A stretch of DNA of 64,000 bases from JAJDTT01 sp022827025 (GTDB taxonomy: Bacteria > Acidobacteriota > UBA6911 > RPQK01 > JAJDTT01). The position numbers and the translations under genes are program-made. The notes beneath the pieces were generated by a model that was not told the origin of the DNA, searched no databases, and saw only the letters and a program-made list of their open reading frames with translations. The stretch is taken from assembly GCA_965203535.1 (NCBI GenBank), contig OZ241897.1, positions 2,666,001 to 2,730,000 on the forward strand. The letters run 5' to 3'. Shown here one piece after another: positions 1-8,560 of the stretch (within the stretch, counting starts at the first letter, position 1; every line of letters starts with the position of its first letter).

Positions 1-816
1 CTGCTCCCTGAGCTGATCCAGATCGTCGAAGTCTCCCAGATCCTTGGCGAACTCGTCGTTCAGGTCCGGAAGGTCCTTGACCTTGATGTCGTTGAGTTGC
101 AGGTTGAAGCGGACGCGGCGGCCGGCCAGCTTCTCCTCCGGATAGTCTTCGGGATAGTCCACGACGAAGGTCTTCTCTCCGCCGACTTCCATTCCCGGCA
201 GGGCCTGATTGAAATCGCGCTGGGTGCGCTCGTCTCCCACGCGGATGGCCGTGTTCTCCTGCCGAATGGCCTCATCTTCGCCGGGAACGTACCGGCCCAA
301 CAGATCCACCACGGCGTAGTCCCCATCGCGGACCGTCTCCCGGTCCGGCGCCGAAATCAGGGGCGCATGCCGATCCCGGAGCCGCTCCAACTCCTGGTTC
401 ACCGATTCCTCGTCCGGAGCCTCCTTCTCCAAACGGACTTCCAGTCCCTTGTATTCCGGAACCTGGAATTCGGGCAGGGTCTCCACCACCGCCTCGTACA
501 CCAGGGGCTCCCCTTCATTGAGGGCCACTTGTTCCAGTTGCAACTGGCCGAGAGGGCGGATCTTCCTTTCGCGGATGGACTGGTCGTACGATTCGGAGAT
601 CAACTTTCGCAGGACATCCTGGCGGATGTCCTTCCGATACCGCCGTTTGACCATCGCCACCGGGGCCTTGCCGGGACGGAACCCGGCAATCCTGGAGCGC
701 CTCCGATAGGTCGTCGCCACCCGGTTGAACTCGGCGAGCACCGCTTCCGCCGGCACTTCGACCCGCAACTTCTTCTTGACCGGGCTGATCTCTTCCAGTT
801 CCGTGCGGACGTTCAT
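1..816 (-). CDS. tig: Trigger factor, C-terminus beyond the left edge
   Basis: Ribosome-associated chaperone and peptidyl-prolyl isomerase that meets nascent chains at the tunnel exit. The minus frame is open from the ATG at 816 to base 1, giving 272 residues of a protein usually 430-480 long. The N-terminal ribosome-binding domain is recognisable: FRPGKAP corresponds to the family FRxGKxP loop, followed by a YRKDIRQDVL helix. A PPIase-like segment follows (GDYAVVDLLGRY, then VDYPEDYPEEKLAGRRVRF), ending at the window edge in LPDLNDEFAKDLGDF. The SurA-like C-terminal domain is missing because the window ends. In many genomes clpP and clpX follow; that cannot be seen here. Confidence 0.93.
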   Translation of the reverse strand, partial: MNVRTELEEISPVKKKLRVEVPAEAVLAEFNRVATTYRRRSRIAGFRPGKAPVAMVKRRYRKDIRQDVLRKLISESYDQSIRERKIRPLGQLQLEQVALNEGEPLVYEAVVETLPEFQVPEYKGLEVRLEKEAPDEESVNQELERLRDRHAPLISAPDRETVRDGDYAVVDLLGRYVPGEDEAIRQENTAIRVGDERTQRDFNQALPGMEVGGEKTFVVDYPEDYPEEKLAGRRVRFNLQLNDIKVKDLPDLNDEFAKDLGDFDDLDQLREQ

Positions 817-921
817 GATCCACCGCCGTTGCCCCGTGCAGCACGGGCCGCCGAAGCGGCACACATTCTACCAGCCCTCGGCAAACCCCGTGGTGATCGC
901 CGTGGCGATGGTGAATAATGA

Positions 922-985
922 AAGGGTGCCCACAAGGGGTGCCCCTGGAAAATAGGGAATGGGCGCCCACAAGGGGTGCCCCTAC
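922..985. repeat. Two tandem short hairpin-type intergenic repeats
   Basis: Two copies of a unit of the form GGGYGCCCACAAGGGGTGCCCCT lie about 15 bp apart between tig and a small ORF. Related units occur at 15162, 26752 and 32621. The unit is partly self-complementary with a small ACAAG loop. It overlaps the upstream part of the reading frame that continues into the ORF at 989, so that upstream part is unlikely to be coding. Confidence 0.7.
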
Positions 986-988
986 GCT

Positions 989-1165
989 ATGGCCGATCGT
1001 GAGAGAGAGCTCCTGGAACAGAAGGCCCAGGCGCTGGATCGAATCCTGAGCCTCTACCTGGAACTGCAGCACTCGGCCTTCTACAGCCGCAACTGGGTCG
1101 ATCTGGCCGAGTTGCTGGAGGAGGAAGCCGCCCGGCTCGCCCAGGCTGAAGCGGGCGAGGAATGA
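989..1165 (+). CDS. Small acidic helical protein, unknown function
   Basis: A 58-residue frame from ATG 989, rich in Glu, Leu and Ala (MADRERELLEQKAQ at the start, ELLEEEAARLAQAEAGEE at the end) and predicted by eye to be almost entirely helical. I do not recognise a family. An upstream in-frame ATG at 959 lies inside the hairpin repeat and was rejected as a start. It ends 25 bp before the convergent propeller gene. It could be a genuine small gene or a chance high-GC ORF; the heptad-like composition favours real coding only weakly. Confidence 0.4.
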   Translation: MADRERELLEQKAQALDRILSLYLELQHSAFYSRNWVDLAELLEEEAARLAQAEAGEE

Positions 1166-1190
1166 AGATCCAGCCGCTGGGAAGTCCGGG

Positions 1191-2459
1191 CTACGAGCTG
1201 ACGATCTCGCCGATGTCGATCAGGTGCATCTGCCGGCCCTCGCCGGTGTGAGGCGAATCGATGACGACCTTGCGCCCGTCGGGGCTGAAACGTGGATGCG
1301 TGTCCACTCGTCCCTCGCGGGTGTACTCCGGCGGCGAGTGGAACCGGCCCAGCGGGACCCGCCTGCGCGTGGCCACGTGGTACAGGTACACGTGCTGCAT
1401 CCTTTGCGCGTCCGGATACGTGTCGTTCAGGATCCACTCTCCTCCCGGCAGATAGGTGCAGTGCCCGTTTTCGATCATGACACCCTCTCCCACCCTCTCG
1501 ACCGCGCCCCCGGTCGCGTCTTCGAAAAGATAGAACCCCCACGGTCTTGATTCGGGCCGGGTCCAGGCAAGAATCGATTCCGGGTCCCTCCAGATGAAGT
1601 GCGACGTCAGGCCGGAGGCATCGACAACCCGGAGGTCCGAGCCGTCGCGGCCGGCGGTGAACATTCTCGTGGCGCCGATGAACTTGGGAAATCCCCAGCG
1701 ATGCAGGAATATGAAACGGGCGCCGTCGGGACTGATCAGCAGGTGGTTGAAGTAGCTCTTGGCTTTGGCCAGATCCACGCCCGGCATCGGGATCCTGACG
1801 ACCTGATCCACCGACACCAGCAGTTCCTGGCGGCCGGTGTCCAGGTCGACACGGAAGATGCCCGAATCTTCGGGCGCCCCGACGTCGCGGTAGGGGTCGT
1901 CCGGACCCGGATAGCCGTAGGCGGGCCGCATGTCGCCGACGCGGCGAAAGTCGGGCGCCACCGCCCAGCCGCCGTCAGGGCTGACCGTATAGACCGGATG
2001 GGGGACCGTTCGCACCTGGCGAGTCTCGATGTCCAGGATGCGGCACACGAAGCGGTCACGCTCCCGATCGTTCCAGAGGACTTCGGTCCTGGAGCCGGGC
2101 CGCCACTGGAGCATGCAGCCCTGCTGCCAGCACCAGGCGCGGCTCTCTCCCAGCTCGATCCACCTGTCGCCGTCCTCAAGATCGACCATGCCGATCCTGA
2201 TCGCATCGGCGGGTGTGGGCGAGCGGTGCTCGAAATCGACCTCCATCCCCAGCACGAAGCGGCCGGTGGGGTCGAACTCCAGTTTGTCGTAGTACCCGAA
2301 CCAGTGATGCTTGGGCCCGCGCGTGATGGCTCGCACCGGGGGCAGTTTGCTTCCGGCACCCGCCATCGCGGGTCGAGGCAAGGAGGCGAGCCCCAACAGG
2401 GCGGGGGCGGCGGATCTGAGCAGGTCGCGCCGTGTCAGAGTCAGGTCTGGCTTACGCAT
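1191..2459 (-). CDS. Tat-exported TolB-like beta-propeller protein
   Basis: 422 residues. The N-terminus carries a twin-arginine signal (LTRRDLLRSAAPALLG, with AMAGAG near the likely cleavage site), so the product is probably exported folded. The mature part has repeated blade motifs of the TolB/WD40-like type (LEFDPTGRFVLG, YTVSPDGGWAVA, LLISPDGARFIF, HPRFSPDGRKVV), each ending in the DG-containing turn of such propellers. The layout resembles secreted oligogalacturonate-lyase-like propellers of soil and marine bacteria, but I see no catalytic signature, so no reaction is assigned. It appears monocistronic, with tRNA-Lys upstream and a convergent small ORF downstream. Confidence 0.72.
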   Translation of the reverse strand: MRKPDLTLTRRDLLRSAAPALLGLASLPRPAMAGAGSKLPPVRAITRGPKHHWFGYYDKLEFDPTGRFVLGMEVDFEHRSPTPADAIRIGMVDLEDGDRWIELGESRAWCWQQGCMLQWRPGSRTEVLWNDRERDRFVCRILDIETRQVRTVPHPVYTVSPDGGWAVAPDFRRVGDMRPAYGYPGPDDPYRDVGAPEDSGIFRVDLDTGRQELLVSVDQVVRIPMPGVDLAKAKSYFNHLLISPDGARFIFLHRWGFPKFIGATRMFTAGRDGSDLRVVDASGLTSHFIWRDPESILAWTRPESRPWGFYLFEDATGGAVERVGEGVMIENGHCTYLPGGEWILNDTYPDAQRMQHVYLYHVATRRRVPLGRFHSPPEYTREGRVDTHPRFSPDGRKVVIDSPHTGEGRQMHLIDIGEIVSS

Positions 2460-2544
2460 GAGACGACCCCTGAAGCTGCGACCGGGATCGAGGCGGCCTG
2501 CCCGTGCACAGCCAGGGAGACGAAAGGGTTCGCAGCCGGAAAAC

Positions 2545-2621
<77 letters not shown>

Positions 2622-2670
2622 ATCCATCCCAAGAAAGACCTTTAGTTTAACAGCCCGCCGCGCGACTTGC

Positions 2671-3546
2671 CTACGCGGGGGTGGAGCCGGAGATGGCCGC
2701 GGCGACGACGTCCAGACACCGCAGCATGGCCGGGACCGGATCTTCCTTGTCCCCTTCGAACTCCAGCGAGACGGGACCCAGAAACCCCAATTTCTGAAAG
2801 GTCTCGAAGGTCTTGACCACATCCAGCTTGCCCTGGCCCAGGACCACGTCATGCTCGTCGGCGTCGACATCCTTGAGATGGACTCCCAGGACTCGGCTCC
2901 CCAGGATTTCCAGAGCCGTCACCGGATCGACTCCGGCGCGGATGAAGTGCCCCACGTCGGGACAAGCGCCGATCCGCGGGTCGAGGCCGTCCACCGCTTC
3001 CATGATCCATTCGGGCCGCCGCCAGCGCTCATCCTCGGGACCGTGGTTGTGGATGGCGATCCGGATGTCGTACTGGTCCACCAGCTTCTCCAGGCTGTCG
3101 AAGGCCTTTTTGGAAGGGTTCGCGCTGAGGACGCCGACGCCAAGATTCCGGGCCAGGCGAAAGATCGCCTCGTTTTTCTCGTGTTCGTCGGTGAAGCGTT
3201 CCACCCCGAACGCGTTCACGGTGATTCCCGCCTCCCGCAGCCGGTCTCGAAACCGGACGATCCCTTCCTCGCCGGCGTCCTCCGGAAGGTGGCCTCGCCA
3301 GAGCTCCACGAAGGGCAGATTCAACCGTTTCGCCTGTCCGAGGAAGTCCTCGGCGGGTATGAAATGCCTGAGCGAGTAGCTCTGGAACCCTATTTCGTAG
3401 TTCCCGTAGCCGCGATCCGGCGCCGGCTGTTCCGGCGAGTCCGCCGGCGGCGAAGTGCATCCTGAAACACCGGCGCCCAGGCCGGCGCCGGCAACTCCCA
3501 GGGACAAGTGCATCCAATCTCTGCGGGTCAACTGTTCCATTAGCAT
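2671..3546 (-). CDS. Sugar phosphate isomerase/epimerase-like lipoprotein (xylose isomerase-like TIM barrel)
   Basis: 291 residues from ATG 3546, chosen because CAGGAGGAGAGA precedes it; the frame is open further upstream without a better start. The leader combines a Tat motif (TRRDWMHLSLG) with a lipobox ending SGC, suggesting Tat export and lipidation. The rest is an AP endonuclease 2-like TIM barrel: LPFVELWRGH on an early strand, IRIAIHNHGPED with a metal-type His, IGACPDVGHFIRAG, and HLKDVDADEHDVVLGQG. These match the IolE/Hyi-like isomerase superfamily common in Planctomycetes and Acidobacteria. The substrate is not deducible. It lies upstream of tRNA-Lys on the same strand. Confidence 0.78.
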   Translation of the reverse strand: MLMEQLTRRDWMHLSLGVAGAGLGAGVSGCTSPPADSPEQPAPDRGYGNYEIGFQSYSLRHFIPAEDFLGQAKRLNLPFVELWRGHLPEDAGEEGIVRFRDRLREAGITVNAFGVERFTDEHEKNEAIFRLARNLGVGVLSANPSKKAFDSLEKLVDQYDIRIAIHNHGPEDERWRRPEWIMEAVDGLDPRIGACPDVGHFIRAGVDPVTALEILGSRVLGVHLKDVDADEHDVVLGQGKLDVVKTFETFQKLGFLGPVSLEFEGDKEDPVPAMLRCLDVVAAAISGSTPA

Positions 3547-3770
3547 CAGCGATCTCTCCTCCTGCCGAGCGATGGGCTGTTTCCGTGCCAGTCTACTACG
3601 ACCTGAGGGGAGTGTCGCAGCGGGCCAGCCTGACCGGGAATATTGGTTCTCCCGGAGCCGCCGGCCCCGGGACCGGGAACGCCGCTTCTTGATCTCGTCC
3701 CGAATTTCCGGGTACCTTCCAAGGGATCCCAGCGGGAACATCATCCCCCTGAGTTCGAGGAAACCGGGAA

Positions 3771-4838
3771 ATGGCGACTTCCGGAACCCGCCGGAGAGAC
3801 CTGCTCCATCCCCAACGCATGGCGGCTCTGGCCGCCGCGGCCCTGCCTCGTGCTGATTCGGAAATCGAGTCCCTCCCGGAGGAGCTGATCCGGGCCGGCC
3901 GGCCCGCCATGGCCTGCCTCTTCGAGATCATCCTGTCCAACCGGGACCGCTCTCGCATCATGACGGTCCACCGGGCCCTGGATCTGATCCAGGAGCTGGA
4001 GGGCCAGATGACCGTCTTTCGGAACGACAGCGAGATCAACCGCTTGAACCGGCGCGCCTTCGAACGTCCGGTTCCTGTCGAGACCGGCCTTTTCGAGCTC
4101 CTGAGACTGGGAGCGAGGATTTCCAGCGAGACGGGAGGAGCCTTCGACATGACGGCCGGTCCGCTCTGGAAGGTCTGGGGTTTTTCCCGGCGCCGGGGCA
4201 CGCTTCCCGATCCGGAGGCGGTCGAGAAGGCTCGAAGCCGGTTGGGTTCCCGTTTCCTGGAATTGGACGAGTCCGCCGGAACCGTCCGCTTCCGGCGCCG
4301 CGGCCTGGAGTTGAATCTGGGAGCGATCGGAAAGGGGTACGCGCTGGACCGCGCCGGCCGGCTGCTGCAGCGGGAAGGCATGAGCCGCGCTCTGCTCCAC
4401 GCCGGTTACAGCAGCATTCTGGCGCTGGGGGAAGGCCCCGGAAAGGAATCGTCTTCGGGATGGAAGGTCAGCATCCGGGATCCGTCGGGAAGGACCGGGC
4501 CGCTGGCGACGGTGCAGCTTCGAAATCGCGCCCTCTCCACCTCAGGTGTGGGAGAGCAGTTCTTTCGGGCCGGAAATCGACGCTATGGCCATGTTCTGGA
4601 CCCTCGCACCGGTCATCCGGTGGAGAAGAATCTTGCCGCCACGGCCCTGGCTCCTACGGCGGCGGAGGCGGACGCCCTTTCCACGGCGTTTCTGGTCATG
4701 GACCTGGAGGATATTTTGTCGTACTGTCGTCGGCGCCGGGGCATAGGAGCCGTCGTGGCCGCCGCAAATCCCCGCGATGGGGCGGTTCAGGTTCATCACT
4801 GGGGCCTGGACGCGGATCATCTGGAGGTCTTCCGGTGA
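3771..4838 (+). CDS. apbE: FAD:protein FMN transferase (ApbE family)
   Basis: 355 residues. ApbE enzymes covalently attach FMN to Thr/Ser of target flavoproteins using FAD, usually in the periplasm. Family blocks are present in order: MTVFRNDSEINRLNR, ETGGAFDMTAGPLW, LNLGAIGKGYALDRAG (the classic GAIxKGYAxD motif), STSGVGEQFF, and HVLDPRTGHPV. The usual DxGG after the GK motif reads HAGYSS here, a modest divergence at a conserved spot. The N-terminus RRRDLLHPQR is Tat-like but the hydrophobic stretch after it is short. The stop overlaps the start of the DoxX gene by four bases, implying co-translation. No target flavoprotein gene is adjacent. Confidence 0.88.
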   Translation: MATSGTRRRDLLHPQRMAALAAAALPRADSEIESLPEELIRAGRPAMACLFEIILSNRDRSRIMTVHRALDLIQELEGQMTVFRNDSEINRLNRRAFERPVPVETGLFELLRLGARISSETGGAFDMTAGPLWKVWGFSRRRGTLPDPEAVEKARSRLGSRFLELDESAGTVRFRRRGLELNLGAIGKGYALDRAGRLLQREGMSRALLHAGYSSILALGEGPGKESSSGWKVSIRDPSGRTGPLATVQLRNRALSTSGVGEQFFRAGNRRYGHVLDPRTGHPVEKNLAATALAPTAAEADALSTAFLVMDLEDILSYCRRRRGIGAVVAAANPRDGAVQVHHWGLDADHLEVFR

Positions 4839-5341
4839 ATCGACTCGATCAAATCACTCCGATCCACAAGTTCCTGCTGCTGGTGCTTCGCTTCTGCATC
4901 GGCTGGCACCTTTTCTACCAGGGCGTGGGGAAGTTCCTGGCTGTGAATTGGACCTCCCGCGGGTATCTGGAAAATTCCACGGGGCCTTTCTCCGAAATCT
5001 TCCACTGGATCGTCGGGAATCCTTCATTGCTGGCCATGGCCGACGCCGGGACCAAGTGGGGACTCGTCATTTTGGGTCTGGGACTGATGTTGGGATTGTT
5101 CACGCGCCTTTCCGCTCTTGGGGGATTTGCGCTTCTCATGTTGTTCTACCTGGCTTCGCCGGCGCTGGTGTCGGACGGCTTCGTAGTCCAGGCGGCCGAG
5201 GGGACCGAACTCTACGTCAACAAGACGCTGATCGAGGCCTTGGCGCTGTCGGTGATTCTGGCCTTCCCCACCGGTCAGATCGCCGGTCTGGACATACTGG
5301 TCCGTCATTGGAAGACCAGGGGCCTGCGCGGCAGAAATTAA
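4835..5341 (+). CDS. DoxX family membrane protein
   Basis: 168 residues from GTG 4835, which overlaps the apbE stop (GTGA). Four hydrophobic segments are visible (LLLVLRFCIGWHLFYQG, WGLVILGLGLMLGLF, GGFALLMLFYLASPALV, EALALSVILAFPTG), matching the DoxX/DoxD four-helix family. DoxX proteins are small inner-membrane proteins linked to quinone redox chemistry or oxidative-stress complexes; the specific role here is unknown. The last residues and the TAA stop (5339-5341) are supplied by a relic of a miniature element (5316-5361), so the native C-terminus has been replaced. Confidence 0.82.
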   Translation: MNRLDQITPIHKFLLLVLRFCIGWHLFYQGVGKFLAVNWTSRGYLENSTGPFSEIFHWIVGNPSLLAMADAGTKWGLVILGLGLMLGLFTRLSALGGFALLMLFYLASPALVSDGFVVQAAEGTELYVNKTLIEALALSVILAFPTGQIAGLDILVRHWKTRGLRGRN

Positions 5342-5361
5342 TCGACCGCGCAGACTCCTGG
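5316..5361. repeat. Internally deleted relic of the 166-bp miniature inverted-repeat element
   Basis: The 46 bases join the two ends of the element found complete at 23649-23814 and 45315-45480. One side reads GGCCTGCGCGGCAGAAATTA and the other ACCGCGCAGACTCCTGG, with the ~120-bp interior missing. It overlaps the 3' end of the doxX-like gene and supplies its stop codon. Confidence 0.85.
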
Positions 5362-5485
5362 CCGACTCCGCAGGTAGCACGCGAGGAAACTCGAGTATTC
5401 CGGACGGGGCGATCCGGGACAAACCGCTGCCACGGACTGTTAATATGGCAGAAGTAGAGCCGAACCGATCTCCATGGAGGTGGGT

Positions 5486-6760
5486 ATGTTGAGCGACGAA
5501 CAGAAAAAACTGGGACGCAGGAATTTCATCAAGGCCGTGGCCACGGTTCCGCCCACCGGAGCGCTGCTCTGGAAGACCTCCGGCATGTGGCCGGTGAGGG
5601 CAGGCATCATCGGCATCGGAGGGCAGGGCGGCGTGCTGATGGAGAACGCCCCGCCCAGCCACATGCGGATCTCGGCGGTCTGCGACATCTTCCCCCCCAA
5701 CCGGGAGAAGGCCCTCAAGACCGCCCAGGAGCGGTTCGACCCGAACGCCGTGGCCTACTCGGATCATCGCGAGCTGCTGAAACGCGGTGATATCGAGGCC
5801 GTCCTCATCGCGGCTCCCCTCTGGATGCACGAGCCTCTCGCCATCGACGCACTGAACGCGGGAAAGCACGTCTTCACCGAAAAGGCGATGGCCAACAGCA
5901 TCGACGGTTGCCGCCGCATGATCGAAGCGGCCCGTTCCGCCGGCAGGCATCTCCAGGTGGGTCACCAGCGCAATGCCAACCCGTTGTACCAGGAGGCCTA
6001 CCAGCTCATCCGGGAAGGCGTCATCGGAGACGTCTACCACGTCCGCAGCCTCTGGCATCGGAACAAGAGCTGGAGGCGCGCGGTGCCCGAAACCGACTTC
6101 GACCCCTCACCCTGGGGTTACCCGGACATGGAGCACCTGAGGAACTGGAGGCTCTACCGGAAGTACTCGTACGGGCTCAATGCCGAACTGGGCACCCACC
6201 ATCTGCAGGTGGTCAACTGGTTCACCGGCAAGCTTCCCAAGGCCGTATACGGTTCCGGCGGAATCTACGCCTACGACGACGGCCGCGAGGTGGAGGATCA
6301 CATCTACGTCACCTACGAGTATCCGGGAGGCCTGACCTACACGTTCTCGTCCATTCAGACCAACGCCTTCGACCACTTCTACGAGCAGTTCATGGGCACC
6401 GAAGGCACCATCATCCTCACCCGGGAGCGGGAAGCCATGCTCTTCTCGGAGGGCGGGACGGCGGCCGCAACCGAGCTCAAGACCCAGGCCATGGGAGACG
6501 CGCCTCTGCTGGAGGCTTCGGAAAGCCGGGTCCGGGATGCCGCCGGGTCCCAGGTCACGGGTGGAGGCAAGAGCGCGGCCTCGGCTTTGAGGGGGTATTC
6601 CAAGGAACTGGAAGGATTCTGCCGGACCATCCGTTACGGGTCGGAGAATCTCTGCGACGGGCCGTCGGCCATGAACGTGTGCGTGCCCATGATCAAGGCA
6701 GGCGAGTCCCTCGATACCGGGCAGAAGGTGGACATCCCCCGGAATCTCTACTGGACCTGA
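5486..6760 (+). CDS. Gfo/Idh/MocA family oxidoreductase, probable Tat substrate
   Basis: 424 residues from ATG 5486; GGAGGTGGGT just upstream is a good Shine-Dalgarno and overlaps the alternative ATG at 5474. The leader has GRRNFIKAVATVPPTGALLW, a Tat-like pattern. The Rossmann fold follows (VRAGIIGIGGQGG), then VLIAAPLWMHEPLAIDAL and KHVFTEKAMANS; the EK-A segment matches the family EKP site, with Ala in place of Pro. A catalytic-type His lies in LGTHHLQVVNWF. Secreted members are typical of Planctomycetes, Verrucomicrobia and Acidobacteria, usually linked to sugar or inositol chemistry. Substrate unknown. It is convergent with another Gfo/Idh gene 37 bp away. Confidence 0.85.
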   Translation: MLSDEQKKLGRRNFIKAVATVPPTGALLWKTSGMWPVRAGIIGIGGQGGVLMENAPPSHMRISAVCDIFPPNREKALKTAQERFDPNAVAYSDHRELLKRGDIEAVLIAAPLWMHEPLAIDALNAGKHVFTEKAMANSIDGCRRMIEAARSAGRHLQVGHQRNANPLYQEAYQLIREGVIGDVYHVRSLWHRNKSWRRAVPETDFDPSPWGYPDMEHLRNWRLYRKYSYGLNAELGTHHLQVVNWFTGKLPKAVYGSGGIYAYDDGREVEDHIYVTYEYPGGLTYTFSSIQTNAFDHFYEQFMGTEGTIILTREREAMLFSEGGTAAATELKTQAMGDAPLLEASESRVRDAAGSQVTGGGKSAASALRGYSKELEGFCRTIRYGSENLCDGPSAMNVCVPMIKAGESLDTGQKVDIPRNLYWT

Positions 6761-6797
6761 TCCGCCGCGCCGAATGCCCGGATCCATGGAAGGCCGG

Positions 6798-7967
6798 TCA
6801 ACCGGAATCCGGCGCCAATTCGGGAATATCGACCCAGGACCGGCTCCGCCAGGACTCGCGGGCGCACTCCGCCAACTGGACCCCTTTGGCTCCCTCCAGC
6901 ATGTTCCAGGGGAACGGCTCGTCGGCAAGAACGTGGCGCAGGAACAGTTCCCACTGAGTCCGGAAGGGCCCGGACGCGGGAGGGGCGCCGGGTGCGGGAG
7001 CCCACGATTCCAGCCACGTGTGCGACGGCTCCAGATCCGGATTCCAGGTCACCCTTGGGGTGGACCGGGCGGGTTGCACCCAGCATTGGTTCAAGCCGCA
7101 GACGGCCGATCCCCGAGTGCCGTCGACTTGAAGGGTGAAGAGGTCGTCCCGGCGCACTCGAACGGCCCAGGAACTGTTGAAGTGGGCCACGACGTCTCCC
7201 TCGAGCAGAAACGTCGCGTAGGCCGAATCGTCGGCGGTGACCGCGTACTCCCGGCCCTCTTCGTTCCAACGCCTGCGAACGTGGGTGGCTCCCAGGCAGG
7301 AGACGGCCCGCACCCGGCCGAAGAGATTTTCCAGCAGATACCTCCAGTGGGGGAACATGTCCAGAATGATGCTGCCGCCCTCTTCCTTGCGGTAGTTCCA
7401 CGAAGGCCGCTGCAATGGGGCGTCCCGCCCGTCGAAGACCCAGTAGCCGAACTCTCCCCGGACCGACAGGATCCGCCCCAGACACCCGTCTCTCAACAAC
7501 CGTCTCAAGTGAACGACCCCGGGCACCCAGAGCTTGTCCTGGACCACGCCGTGCTTGAGTCCCCTCCCTTGGGCCATCCGGTAGATCCGATGCGCCTCGG
7601 CGCTGGTGGCGGCGGCCGGTTTCTCGCAGTAGACGTGCCGGCCCGCCTCCACCGCCTGCTCCATCGCCGCCGCCCGGAGCGGGGTGGTCTGGGCGTCGAA
7701 ATAGATCCGGTTGGCGGGATCTTCCAGAGCCCGGTCCAATTGATCGGTCCAGGCTTCGACGCCGGTCTCCCGGGACAGCCGCTCCAGCTTGACCCGGTTC
7801 CGCCCCACCAGAACCGGCTCGGGAAGGATCCGGCCGATGCCGGGGACCTCCAATCCCCCGTCCCGGCGGATGCTCAGGATGGACCGGCGCAGATGCTGGT
7901 TGGTCCCCATGCGGCCGGTGACCCCGTTCATGATGACGCCGATCCGGAGGGGGGAGGCTGCGGACAT
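6798..7967 (-). CDS. Gfo/Idh/MocA family oxidoreductase, cytoplasmic
   Basis: 389 residues with no signal peptide. The nucleotide-binding N-terminus reads LRIGVIMNGVTGRMGTNQH, followed by IYFDAQTTPLRAAAMEQAV and HVYCEKPAAAT, the canonical EKP catalytic region. The C-terminal half contains the mixed sheet of the family (SIILDMFPHWRYLLENLFG and SWAVRVRRDDLFTLQVDG). It differs from the neighbour at 5486 in lacking a leader and having a normal EKP. It starts 9 bp after the cupin gene on the same strand, so the two are probably one operon acting on the same small carbohydrate-like compound. Confidence 0.87.
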   Translation of the reverse strand: MSAASPLRIGVIMNGVTGRMGTNQHLRRSILSIRRDGGLEVPGIGRILPEPVLVGRNRVKLERLSRETGVEAWTDQLDRALEDPANRIYFDAQTTPLRAAAMEQAVEAGRHVYCEKPAAATSAEAHRIYRMAQGRGLKHGVVQDKLWVPGVVHLRRLLRDGCLGRILSVRGEFGYWVFDGRDAPLQRPSWNYRKEEGGSIILDMFPHWRYLLENLFGRVRAVSCLGATHVRRRWNEEGREYAVTADDSAYATFLLEGDVVAHFNSSWAVRVRRDDLFTLQVDGTRGSAVCGLNQCWVQPARSTPRVTWNPDLEPSHTWLESWAPAPGAPPASGPFRTQWELFLRHVLADEPFPWNMLEGAKGVQLAECARESWRSRSWVDIPELAPDSG

Positions 7968-7976
7968 TTTCCAGCG

Positions 7977-8411
7977 TCAAACGTGTTGGGAGCGGGCCCC
8001 TTGAGGGAGGGAGGGCGCCTCGCGGCCGGCGCGGGGAAGGGTGCCCGTGAGTTCCTGGCGCCAGTGGGCCACGTCCCCGGCGGGACCGTAGCAGTAGATG
8101 AAGGTCAGGGGTTGCTTTCCCAGGTTGGTGAGCTGATGGAAAACACCCGGCGGAATATAGACGACGTCCCCCGAGTTCAAGGTTCTCCGCTCCCGGCCCA
8201 GGCACATTTCGCCGGTCCCCTCCACGACGTAGTAGATCTCCTCCTGCTCCTGATTGTGCCAGGGGACCTGGCCTCCGTCCGGGTCCAGGACCACGGACCC
8301 CATGCAGAAGCTGGCGGCCTGAATGGGCGAAGGTCCGCCCACCAGGTTCCTCGACTCCCGGCCGGCGGGGAAACGGCGGGAGTTCAACCGGTCGAGACTG
8401 GCAACGATCAT
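7977..8411 (-). CDS. Cupin domain protein
   Basis: 144 residues from ATG 8411, preferred over ATG 8429 because GGAGGACGGAG lies between the two. A single conserved beta-barrel: WHNQEQEEIYYVVEGTGEMC holds the first cupin motif (His, Glu), and IPPGVFHQLTNLGKQPLTF holds the second (His). Such proteins bind one divalent metal and act as sugar isomerases, dioxygenases or sensors. The product precedes a Gfo/Idh oxidoreductase in a likely two-gene operon. No further specificity can be read. Confidence 0.83.
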   Translation of the reverse strand: MIVASLDRLNSRRFPAGRESRNLVGGPSPIQAASFCMGSVVLDPDGGQVPWHNQEQEEIYYVVEGTGEMCLGRERRTLNSGDVVYIPPGVFHQLTNLGKQPLTFIYCYGPAGDVAHWRQELTGTLPRAGREAPSLPQGARSQHV

Positions 8412-8560
8412 CTGCTCCGTCCTCCACATGTGTCGCCGGCTGCCGGCCCCGGCTGCCGGGCCATCGAAAGCTGAAGCCCGTTTTCGGACCCGGCCGGGAA
8501 TTGCATCCGGGCAACGCTATCAACCGCCGACGGACGGACGCAAGGTCGCGGCAGCTCCCC

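Noticed and set aside
959..988. Upstream start for the small ORF at 989
   Set aside because: The extension is read from the dispersed hairpin repeat.
2640..2670. Attachment-site duplication at tRNA-Lys
   Set aside because: No second copy of the tRNA 3' end and no integrase in the window.
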